From Gautieria morchelliformis (taxonomy: Eukaryota > Basidiomycota > Agaricomycetes > Gomphales > Gomphaceae): DNA of 64,000 bases. A program made the position numbers and the translations under genes. The stretch covers positions 186,001 to 250,000 of the forward strand of contig WHVA01000060.1 of assembly GCA_015179125.1 (NCBI GenBank), written 5' to 3'. The notes under the pieces are model-generated. The model searched no databases. It had not been told where the DNA came from and worked only from the letters and a program-made list of their open reading frames with translations. Below, piece after piece: positions 54,890-64,000 of this stretch (position 1 is its first letter; every line of letters starts with the position of its first letter).

Positions 54890-56484
54890 GCACATGTACT
54901 CACCAGGATATACGCATCCCACACCTCTTTCAACGCCGTGACAAGCTTCTTGCCCTTGTTCCATCCGAACCCAGGTCTCGTGTCGTTCTCGTAGTAGTGC
55001 GACAGGCAGTCCGCTACCTTGTTCTCTACACCGTCGACATGAACGGTGTTGAAGTTGAACTGGGAGAGAAACTCCCACCATCTGACCTGGCGGTCAGACA
55101 GGCTCTTCTGGGTCTCGAAGTACTCGAGCCCTTTGTGGTCTGTGATGAGGGTGAACCTTCACCCCAGCAGTTTGTCCTCCCATTTCATGAGAGCCTCGAG
55201 CACCGCGATCGTCTCGTGCTCGTGAGTCCGGTAGTGTTGCTGAGCAACGCTGAACTTCTTTGACAAGAAGCCGGCAGGTCGACAAGTTTTCCAGTTAGGA
55301 CCTTGGCCGTAGACTGCACCGACGCCGGCTTTTGATCCGTCGGTGATCACCCAGATCGGCTCTGGGCACCTTGCGTCTACTGGACGCAGGATCGGGGCCT
55401 TACAGGCCAACGCCTTAATGCTTTGCCAGCATTTGTCTAGTAGTGGCGTCCATTCGAATGGATGGTTATTACGTGCACAGCCCAATAGTGGGGTGGTATA
55501 TGCGCTAACATCTGGCATGTAGTGTGCCAGATACTGTACGAGCCCGAGGAAACGCTGGACGTCGTTGAACGTCCATGGCCTGCGCCACTTGCGGATGCGT
55601 TGCATCTTGTCCTTGTCGGCATGTACCCCTCGGCCATCGATAATATGGCCGAGACACTCCATTCGGATGGAATAGAGGTCCACCTTTTTCTTGCTCAGAA
55701 AAAGGTGGTTCTTCCTCAGTCTGTCAAAGACGATGTAGAGGTGCTCTTCATGCTCTTGTATTGAGAGCGGGAATATGAAGATGTCGTCCATGTATACATG
55801 GACGAAGCGACCTATGCAGTCGCGGAAAATGGCTGTCATCAGCCGTTGGAATGTTGACGGGGCGTTACAGTCCCCCATCTGTATCACCTGGCTCCTGAAG
55901 GTGCCAAGGATCGTGGCAAAGGCAGTCTTTGCTACGTGATCCGGATGGATCCGGATCTGCTCGTATGCTTCTGACATATCGAGTTTAGTTTGATATTGGC
56001 AGCGAGCCATGTCGCTGCGAATGATATCTTGATCCGGGAAGGGTGTGACGTCCTTCACCGTGTTCTCGTTCTGCTGGCGCAGATCGAAGATGGTTCGCAA
56101 TGTACCATTCTTCTTCGGCACACACAGCATGGGCGCGGCCTGCTGCACGACTGCCGGAATCCACCACTTTGCTGTGGTGTATCGTTCTATCTTAGCCGAC
56201 AGTTCCTCTCGGAAGTGTTCGGGGCATTTCGGTAGTCGATACCGCATGTGCTTGTTGGGATCGATGAGGTTGATCTCATGGTTGATCTCCCGTAGTGGTG
56301 GGAGTTCTAATGGAATTCCACTGACTAAGTCAGTGATACGTTCCATCCATTCCTCGCGGAGGCGAGGAAGGTCATCATCCGTGAGGATGATGGTGGTGGT
56401 TGGCTTAGAAGCCATTAGGCGCTGATGGCGTCTATTAGGTCCCGCGGCACGCGGGTCCGCTTTCCTCTTTCCCATCGCTTTCAC
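54890..56484 (-). pseudogene. gypsy RT and RNase H, nonsense-disrupted
   Basis: Reverse transcriptase text: PKCPEHFREELSAKIERY, PAVVQQAAPMLCVPKKNG, TIFDLRQQNENTVKDV, TKLDMSEAYEQIRI, then VHVYMDDIFIF with the YMDD centre near 55790. RNase H: VITDGSKAGVGAVYGQ, EHETIAVLEALMKWEDKLLG, then an in-frame TGA at about 55159-55161 followed in the same frame by TLITDHKGLEYFETQKSL and ENKVADCLSHYYEND. The single stop and the missing integrase make it inactive. Confidence 0.85.
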
Positions 56485-56562
56485 CGCTAGGTGAGAGCGC
56501 CTCTCCCTACGGTTGTAGGGTGAGTTCGAGGACGAGTCATCCCGCGACTCGTCCTCCTGGCT

Positions 56563-59500
56563 TCAATGAGCCAGGTTAGGCTTCGGTGCCTGGGTGATCC
56601 TGCTCACCTGTGGCCCTTTGTCCTCGTTCATCGATTCGTCATCATCTAATGAGACCTTGCCCGTGGGGAACATTTTGTTCCCCTTGTGGATCGTCCCTGG
56701 GCTCCAGAAGTCCAGGGTTATGCCAAATCTCCTTAGGAACGGTGTCCCTAAGATCGCGTCATAATATTCGTCGTATGTCTCATGACCAAACTTGATGATC
56801 ATGTTCATTCCATAGTTGATCGTGGAGCGGCTGCCTATGCAGGCTAGCTGCAGCGCGATTGGTTGCTCCAGGGAGAATGTCTTCATCCCTGTAGCTCGCG
56901 TGAATTCGGGGGATAGCAGTACCCCTTCGCTGCCGCTATCTAGCAGGCAGTGAGCTTTTACGCCGTTTATCTCCCAGTACCCCGATAGGGTACGGTTCTC
57001 ACTGCATGGGCGCGTTGGCCACGTCCTGTGTTTGCTTTGGTGGTGATACACCGGCTGGGCCGCCCTGTCTGGCGTGACCGACGTGCGTGCCGCCATGACC
57101 TTCGTGGCGGTTTCGTCTTCCAGCGCAAATCTGATCGCGCTGGACCTGTAGGTGGTGTCTTCCACCTCTTCATCCCATTCATAGTATTGGGACCGCTCTG
57201 GGTCCCACTCTTCAGTGGGTGCCTCTCCGTTGTCCGGAGTGTCGTTGGGTTGGGGATTACCCTCCCCCTCTTCATCAATCTGTTGAAGAGAATTTTGACC
57301 GAGATCCGTCTCCAGATCCTCGGCCTCATCGTCGTGCCTCACGGCTGCTGTCCTTATACCGGACCTAAGCCGGGGGCACTCTGCCTTCTTGTGGCCAGGT
57401 TGGCCGCATTCAAAGCACGTGGTGTTGCTTTGGCTGCCGCTGGGCCTATCGTTAGGCCGGCTCAATGTTTTCGTTGGTGGGGCAGGTAGTGGGGACGACC
57501 CTGACACTTGAGGCTGTTTAGCTTCAGGCGGGCGTCCAGCTTGTGCTGGGCATGAGGGTGGTATCCGTTGTCTTGTTCTGCTTCTTGCGAACAGGCTGGG
57601 CCTGATCAGGCCCGTTTGTGTCAACGGCTTGCTCCCTGTGAGCCGGGCGGCGCTTGCCGTTGCTGCTGCGCTTTCTGCACGGCGCATCCCCATGTTGTAT
57701 CAGGATTCCTCCTCGATCATCTGGGCCATCTCGAAGAGTTGCTCTATTGAGCTGCTCTCGGCATTATAGCCCTTTTTGAGGACCTCGTTGCGCAGTGTTT
57801 CACGCAGCGCTGATACGAACTGTCTCTGGAACGTGTAATCGTCTGGCGGCTGTATCATACGTGCCGTGTATTTCGTGAGCTCGTTCAGCATCTCCTGAAC
57901 GGTTTTCTGGCCCTGCATGACCGCGTCAAATTTATTCGATACGTGATGGTACGTCAGTGTGTGCAGGAACCTTTTTTGAAGGCCTTGCATCACGGTTTCC
58001 AGCGTCCAGCTGCGGACCTGGCGATCGAAGCGTTCAACATTTCAAAGGAACCACTCCTGGGCTTCGCTGGTGAGGCGAGTGCCCACATAGCCGACCTGCA
58101 TGTCGATGCTGGTTGGCCCTAGGAGGCAATTCATTTTCAGCCATCGTAGGATGGCTGCCACGAAGATTTCAAACTCTTCGAGGTTAGATCCCCCGGCATA
58201 TGGCTCGGGATGAGCCAATTTTACGCTGGCTTTCACTAGCACAGACTTCTCCGGGTCTGTGTCTGCGGCGTCTGCTAATGCCACGCGGATCATCCGTGTG
58301 ATCCTGTCGTACGGCTCCATTGGCACGATGACGGCCTGGTCAGGGATTCCCTGGCCTTCCGTTGGGGCCATGGATCGCTCGCGCGGCTGTGATGCTGCGC
58401 GGGGCAGGCTGTTATATGCCCTGGCGGGCCCCGTGCCCAGAATGGGCTCGGGATCGGGAGCATTTTGTGCCTGGTGTCCCCGGTCAGTCCCGCGTTGCGG
58501 ATCCGCAGCCTGCTGTTGTAGGCTGCGCGCGCCTGCCATGCGTTCTGTACGGCTTGCGTGAGCTGGTTGTCGGGCAGCTGATCAGTGTGGCTGTGGGCCA
58601 TGTCTCTTCAGCGTTCTTCGCTAGTAGCTCGAGTGCCCATGTGTGGCGGCGCGTGGCTGTGGCTTCTTTACGCTGCCAGTGTGCAACTTCGAGCTCTAAG
58701 CTCTCGGTCGTCATTTCAGAGTCAGGCTCTGAGGCGACCTGCTCCCTAACGATCTGTTGGATCGTTTTACGGCTGTCTGTTGGGGCAGCCGGTTGCTCTT
58801 GAGGTTTGTTCCTGAACCTTACGTCCTGTTCGACGGGGATGGCTGGGGGCGGCATTCGCTGCTTGTCCCGCTCCTTTCGGCGTGGGTCTTCCACGTCGCG
58901 ACTGCGTTCGTTGGCTGCAGACTGTCGCGAGCTCGGGCGAGTTGCATCGCGTTCCCCGTGTTGGTGGAGGGCTTTCTGGACATTCTCCAGCGTGGCTGTG
59001 TCTTGCAGCCTGACCTCCTCCGCCTGGTGGAGTTCCTTGCAAATTGCCATTAGGGCGGCGGCGGCATTATCAAGCTGCGATGCCAGCTGATCGTGCTTGT
59101 GGCGCATCAGCGTGCTTCGGTGCAGCATAGCCTGCACCTGTTTGTTCAGGGCCTCTGCCGTCTCATGGTCGATGGCGTGAGCCCTCGAGCTCTTACAACT
59201 GGAGCTCGAGTATTCCGAGTCCTGACCGTCATCTGGGGCTCGTCTTTTTTGCCCTCGTCCCCCTTCAGGGACGATCGTCGTTGCTCTACTTCGTGAGCGT
59301 CGGTTTGAGTCGTGGCTTTGTGCCCGCCTTGACGTTGTTGCTCTACCGTCTGACGACGGCGAGACTTCTCTGCCCTTTCCTTTGTCTCTGGGCAGAAGGG
59401 AATGGGGGGGCAGCGCCGGCCCGTTGCCCAGCGTCGTCTCTTCCTCAGCCACGCTCGACGAGACGTGGTCAGGGTTTTCCTCGTCCTCTACTGAGGGGAC

Positions 59501-59650
59501 GAGGGCGGTGAGATCTACAATCTCTCCGTCTTCTATCGTCCTGGTTTCCTGGTCCAGGCTAGCGTCAGCCGTCGTGTCGCTGGGCTGCACCTGGGGCGTG
59601 GACCTCGAGCTCGTCACTCGTGTCCGTCTTCGACTGCGTGGAATCATCAT
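56563..59650 (-). pseudogene. gypsy Gag and protease region, several breaks
   Basis: ATG at 59650 (MMIPRSRRRTRVTSSRST) starts a charged N-terminal region with a coiled-coil-like heptad stretch. A frameshift lies near 58600. The capsid part follows: LEEFEIFVAAILRWLK, QVGYVGTRLTSEAQEWFL, an in-frame TGA near 58040, then RFLHTLTYHHVSNKFDAV and MIQPPDDYTFQRQFVSAL. The frame starting near 57693 holds the zinc knuckle CFECGQPGHKKAECPR and the protease site HCLLDSGSEGVLL. Confidence 0.82.
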
Positions 59651-59788
59651 GCTCGCAGCCGACAGTAGAAGGTCTACTGGAGGGTCTCAATGATGTTTAG
59701 TCGTCGACGCAGCAATCCTTTTCAAGATTGCTTCGAATCCACTATTGGTTGGTCGCGTGGCGATCAACCGCAGGATAGTTCAAAAAGG

Positions 59789-60003
59789 TGTAAAGGATGT
59801 CGATCTTAAGACCTTGTATCACAAGGGCACTACAGAACTTGACCAATGAGTGGTATTCTGAATGCTACGTAGTGACAGGTAAGAGCAAGATGTGATGGGA
59901 ACCGCTGGCCAGTTCCCATGCATAAACTATACAGTGGGTCCCTAAGGGGCCCACTGGGATTATGTAATAACTATTGTACATGTAGATACACGGGTTATTT
60001 ACA
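59789..60003 (-). repeat. 5' LTR of the second gypsy element (215 bp)
   Basis: On the minus strand TGTAAATAACCCG...CATCCTTTACA, closely matching the solo LTR at 36404-36617, whose GAGGA duplication fixes the LTR ends. The leader begins CCTTTTTGAACTATCC; no tRNA match judged reliable. Confidence 0.85.
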
Positions 60004-61203
60004 GAATCATATGCAACACACTTAGCAGAGTTGTCGAAATCCTGTAAGATAAGAATCGTAGACGAAGCTATCACCTACGCAGTTGAAGATGCCTGGCCTT
60101 GGCTCACCAACGAGGTCAGACGAAGGACACTCGAGTACTCTTGGTCAGAGATTGGGCACCTCAAGCGTGACCTGGCATCCAAGCATGATTTAGTAGAAAC
60201 TAACAAAAGAAAAAAAAAGAAAAAACTATTAAAGAACGGAAACGACACTCAGGATATCACAGACATCGACACGTGCAAGCGGCGCATGACATCACGATCA
60301 GTAGCTATCTTATCTATCGATTAGATAAGATACAGGAATGAACGCATCGGCCACGTGTGGCCAATCAGAGACGGCGCGCCTATTGACAGATGGCATCGGC
60401 CATGACATCGACAGGCTGCAGGCCACAGGCACCAAGGAGGTGCGGGCACCAAATGCCACAGAGGAACATAGACTGCGCAAGAGCACCGGACGTTGCGGAA
60501 TGATGACAGAACGTCATTCCAAGCACGTATGCTTGATCAGCTGCCCCATAGAAGAGGAACAGAGATGGCGGCCCCATCACCAAGAGCAGCATACATGTTG
60601 CACAAGAGAAACCTAATTTCCATTTTCTATTGTACTCCATGACATGACAACTGATTACTATCCTAACATCATGTAGACAGGAGCTTTGTATAGTAGGTAC
60701 AAGACTCTATTCCAAAGCCTATCACCCCTGTTATTATCCCCATCTTTTTCATGGCTTTATGACTACAAATAGTCACCCCTTTAGTTACACATAGTTTTTC
60801 GACCCATTTACCCATTATCCTGAACACTGGTAGTTATCACTATTATAGTATAAGTAGCTATCACAAATGTATGAACCGATCATCCAGAATTTACTGTTTC
60901 ACCCCCTGAAGTCACTGTAGTCTTGTTTGATAGCTACAGAAATTAATCCTTGATAGTTTTCTCCAATTCTTCGTTAAGAGCCTATTATTACTGCCTACTC
61001 TAAAGTATCTCAAAAGTGAAGCCTTTTGAGACAGCTGTTCTCTAGATTGAACCCGTTTCTCCATCAATGTGGTCATGTGACCACCATCCATCAGTGATGG
61101 ACGCGCCTCCCTGAGCTTATTCAGCACAAAGCTACCGGAAGAATATAGCGGTTCAGCCACTAAGCAATAGAAGTTATATATCAAAACATTTTAATCTGAT
61201 ATT
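60004..61203. other. spacer with no confident gene
   Basis: A plus frame at 60031-60324 is Lys-rich (KRKKKKKLLKNGN) without known motifs. GATAAGATA-type inverted bits occur at 60308-60332. Otherwise nothing. Confidence 0.35.
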
Positions 61204-61323
61204 AATCATAAAAGGGGCGAAAATTCCCCAAGAACCAGCCCCAGGGACCGCACCCCTCCCAACAGGCCTGGAACTCGCCAGCCAGATAATGGAGCCCCGT
61301 GCGGCGCCATCAAGGATGCCTGC

Positions 61324-61932
61324 ATGTCATCCAGAACGGCGACTGTCACGTCAATGTCGACAGCACTGGCTCCGTTTGAGTCAGCACATGCTGACATCCC
61401 CAACAGGTGGCAGTCTGGCATGTCAGTCTGGGATGACTACAACTCAGATCGCCCCCAACATGTTTCCAAACAGAAGCACAGAAAACCTCTCCCACTGCCA
61501 GTCCCAGACAACGGACTTCCAGAAGAGCTAGAACGTGTCAAGAACGCATATCTAGCAGAATTGTCGACGAACAGCGCCGACGACCCCAGGCTACACCAAG
61601 CGCTAGCCACCATCCAGGCCCAATACATAGGGGCCCACCTTGTGCTGCCACCGCTGGGGGTGGAAGTTGTACACCACTACCCAGGGGAAGGGGAACCGTT
61701 GAGACACGGAGATTGGAGGATCTCTGTGACGGGCCGCTTGCCGCAGTCCCTACGCAGATCAACCCCTCAGCTTGCTGAGTGGTACCATGTCTGTCCAATA
61801 TCTGAGCTGATGTTTCAAGACCTCCTCATGCATGCCAAGGAGACCCTGGCCGACCAGCACAGGCCGGAAATGAACACAGCATTCCAGCACCTCCGAGAGG
61901 AGGGACCCTATAAGCCTGCCAGAATTATATAA
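61324..61932 (+). CDS. hypothetical protein, first of an adjacent pair
   Basis: 202 codons, MSSRTATVTSMSTALAPFES..., with no introns needed. A basic/proline patch (KQKHRKPLPLPVPDN) is followed by ELERVKNAYLAELS and a compact region (LVLPPLGVEVVHHYPGEG, DWRISVTGRLPQSLRR, MFQDLLMHAKETLADQHRP) that reads like a folded domain. Family unknown. It stops 42 bp before the next ORF in the same direction, and both share an xSVTGxxPxxxR phrase (ISVTGRLPQSLR here), so the two may share a fold. Confidence 0.5.
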   Translation: MSSRTATVTSMSTALAPFESAHADIPNRWQSGMSVWDDYNSDRPQHVSKQKHRKPLPLPVPDNGLPEELERVKNAYLAELSTNSADDPRLHQALATIQAQYIGAHLVLPPLGVEVVHHYPGEGEPLRHGDWRISVTGRLPQSLRRSTPQLAEWYHVCPISELMFQDLLMHAKETLADQHRPEMNTAFQHLREEGPYKPARII

Positions 61933-61974
61933 ACATCCTGGACAGTACACCTGACAACATAGTCGCAGTACTCA

Positions 61975-62415
61975 ATGGCTGGCGATCAAACGCCATGGGT
62001 ATTCCCTCCTGCCATCCACAATGACATGGAAGGTGGATTAAACACAACAGATATTGACATATGGATGTGGATAAGGATCCTGGCTCCCAAAAACAAGCCA
62101 CAGTCCACCCTCAAGTTGTATCTAAGAGACTTGTTTGGTATGCCGCGCCAATGGCAAGAGCTTGTGAACGATATCACGATTCCTCCTCCCATGGTGCACA
62201 CCCTGCGGGCTTCAGTCACAGGGAAGTTCCCAGTTGAAAACAGGCTCTCACACAGGATCCCGCTGAAGAAACTTGTGTCATGGCTTGCTCTCCATGGTGG
62301 CATGACTCAGGGATGTGTCCCTTGGATTGAGGGATACTTCCAACGAGTTCAGGACAAAGAAGTCACAAACACTGCTGCTCGCACAGGGTGGCATGACTCA
62401 TTTATTCTTGTATAA
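61975..62415 (+). CDS. hypothetical protein, second of an adjacent pair
   Basis: 146 codons, MAGDQTPWVFPPAIHNDMEG..., single exon. Trp-rich (DIDIWMWIRIL, LVSWLALHGGM, GCVPWIEGYF). It contains RASVTGKFPVENRLSHRIPL, echoing ISVTGRLPQSLRRSTPQL of the neighbour. Unknown family. Two tandem intron-less ORFs in a repeat-rich region could be accessory genes of a mobile element. Confidence 0.5.
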   Translation: MAGDQTPWVFPPAIHNDMEGGLNTTDIDIWMWIRILAPKNKPQSTLKLYLRDLFGMPRQWQELVNDITIPPPMVHTLRASVTGKFPVENRLSHRIPLKKLVSWLALHGGMTQGCVPWIEGYFQRVQDKEVTNTAARTGWHDSFILV

Positions 62416-62934
62416 AGTTACTGTTAGCAACTCGGGGTTATGGCAGGGAAGGTTCGGTAGAGCTCTTAGAAAGCTAGAATCAAATTCACTCTCTCAGTGA
62501 ATTTATTGTCACTGTTATATTAATACAATACCTAGAATCAAATTCACTACATGATTTTCAGTCAACATGCTATGAAAATATAAAGAATGCTACTCGCCTC
62601 TCTCAGTGAATTTATTGTCACTGAGAGAGGAGCACTATCCTGTCTCAGAAGGCATATACGTGCACCCGGCCCTTTAGCGCTCAAGAGCTCGCGCGTCGAA
62701 GTCATTTCAAACTCCGCTGGGTGCAGCCGCCTGTGAAAATAGAGACAACAAAATGAAATGGAGAGGTAGAGAGTGACTGGAAAATTTCGAAAATAATCAG
62801 AGAAGTGAATGCATGGTACAAGAACAATGTGAGAAGAGAATGAAACACCATACAATAAATCGAATACATTATGCTTGATTTTGGTGCAGGAGCATAAATG
62901 CACCCAACAGTTACCTCCATTTTCCCTTCCATAC
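62416..62934. repeat. short direct and inverted repeats (CTAGAATCAAATTCACT, TCAGTGAATTTATTGTCAC)
   Basis: CTAGAATCAAATTCACT occurs at 62475 and 62532. TCAGTGAATTTATTGTCACTG occurs near 62494 and, within CTCTCTCAG...CTGAGAGAG, forms a palindrome near 62596-62629. No gene. Confidence 0.7.
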
Positions 62935-63660
62935 CTCCACATCTATGCTCGCTCCATTCACTCTTTGCTGAATTCGCCAAACGGCCATTCGCTACTTGCA
63001 TCATTTGCCAGTAGGCATGCCATCAAACACGATCGACATCCTTTACCCGGGGTGATGGTTCATCACTGACCCCATCATCTTCCCAACTGATCCCCTTTGG
63101 GTATCCCTATGGCAGGAATGCATTTGTGGGACATCCTACCTGTAGATCGTGTGGGATCAACCCAGCAGACGAAGAGTCTGTGCAGGGTAACATGTATGCA
63201 GGCCTGAAGGTGTGTTTTCTTACATAGGTACCTTTATCCCCTTTCCTCCCCACCATTTCATGTTCACACTTCCCTTTCATTCTATTGTATATGTGTTTCA
63301 TCTATTTTTATCCCAACTGTGCACCTCAAGACGGCCTCTTTCCTATTCGCTAGCATCATATGAGCATTTGGTATAAGTAGTTTACATTCGCATGTATATT
63401 CCCCAGTTCAATTATCATTCGTTGGAGCAGGGGGATCTGGAGGCCGGAGAAGAGCCTGTGGCTCGCAGCTGTACCCTGGTGGAAGGCAAGAAGGAATGAT
63501 GATATAATCTATGTGACAGTGACTAGCTACAGGTGCCCGGCTCTCCAGCTCTCCCCGCTGTACCAAGGCCTCCTCCCTGGCCTCTGGTCTACTCCGCTAG
63601 CCCAGGAAGCCCCACTCCAACGTCTATCTTGTGCAAAACTTGACCTCACCGTGACTGTGT
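62935..63660 (-). mobile_element. inverted, diverged fragment of the ~1-kb LTR family
   Basis: Reverse complement matches LTR copies 1 and 2: GATCAACCCAGCAGACGAAGA, CCATCATCTTC, GGCCTCTTTCCTATTCGC, ATATTCCCCAGTTCAATTAT, and, after an unrelated ~200 bp, TTGTGCAAAACTTGACCTC. No intact ends or target duplication. Confidence 0.75.
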
Positions 63661-63955
63661 AGGAACCATCTTTCTAGTTAGAAAATCTCGAAAAAAGCAT
63701 CAAAAAGCCTGTAAAAACCCTTTTCCCATATTAACCTCAGCCAATACACGCAGCTTTGATGGGGAACTGTCTTTAGAATATTCCTTGAATGTTCTTACAT
63801 TTTTTCGCCAATTGTTCTGACTTCCTTGGCTCAAAACTGCTTTATTTTGCTTGACAAAGGCTATGAACCCATGAGAGTCCCTAACTTTGTCATCGGCGCT
63901 CAATTTCTAACTCCGACCGGAGCGATCCTTTAACCCGCTAATTCAGAGCCGCACT

Positions 63956-64000
63956 GTCAAGATTGGTTTTCAGGCGTTACACCCGTTTGCAGTACCTAAG
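63956..64000 (+). mobile_element. start of another ~1-kb-family LTR at the window edge
   Basis: TGTCAAGATTGGTTTTCAGG as in the solo LTR starts, then divergence after GCGTTA. Too short to say whether it is an insertion or a fragment. Confidence 0.5.

Larger units (their letters stand above)
54880..60003 (-). mobile_element. second Ty3/gypsy element, broken, integrase and 3' LTR missing
   Basis: On the minus strand: LTR 59789-60003, leader, gag-protease (56563-59650), RT-RNase H (about 54890-56484). The coding match stops near 54900, within or soon after RNase H (KKLVTALKEVWDAYI); no integrase or second LTR follows. Unrelated in sequence to the chromovirus and without a chromodomain. Confidence 0.85.

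Noticed and set aside
54890..59650. Repeat-induced point mutation as the cause of stops in the second gypsy element
   Set aside because: Only a few TGA stops are seen, mixed with frameshifts, and the GC-rich sequence lacks the broad C-to-T depletion expected of RIP.

Overview
The window comes from a filamentous basidiomycete, most likely an Agaricomycete. Host genes carry many introns of 48-63 bp with canonical borders. The mobile-element families (Plavaka/CACTA-type, hAT-like, chromovirus and other Ty3/gypsy, copia) and the DUF6532 and seven-helix families are typical of mushroom-forming fungi. I cannot name the species. All exon structures were reconstructed by eye from reading frame, splice borders and family motifs.

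Positions 1-14,200 are a gene-rich island. In order: a PP2C phosphatase (minus, runs off the left edge), a divergently transcribed U-box cyclophilin of the PPIL2 type whose start codon is split by an intron, the ESCRT-III subunit VPS20, a secreted Ala/Ser/Thr-rich protein with 10-residue repeats, an AP-1-like bZIP factor, and two small secreted-protein genes. One of these secreted-protein genes is built from duplicated exon-intron modules. A duplicated ~900-bp segment (copy A, 12271-13168) sits inside the island.

Positions 14,600-45,300 are a repeat-dense accessory region. It holds a TA-inserting 913-bp MITE family, a solo chromovirus LTR split by a hAT-like element, a LINE remnant, a ~5.9-kb element with CACTG termini containing gene fragments, and three ~1-kb solo LTRs each with a perfect 5-bp target duplication. 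It also holds a head-to-head inverted pair of DUF6532 genes with consecutive GC-AG introns around microexons, a decayed Plavaka transposase, a copia fragment abutting an alpha-COP pseudogene, a seven-helix membrane-protein gene, and an AT-rich hairpin.

Positions 45,363-51,504 are a complete chromovirus with intact gag and pol, a 5-bp target duplication, and a candidate Tf1-type self-priming site. The remainder contains a degenerate cytochrome P450, a second gypsy element that is broken and lacks its integrase and 3' LTR, two adjacent unknown ORFs (61,324-62,415), and fragments of the ~1-kb LTR family.

The host genes do not form one pathway; they are ordinary housekeeping and secreted-protein genes. 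The window's main interest is structural: exon-module duplication, GC-AG microexon arrays, self-priming, and nested insertions that can be ordered in time.
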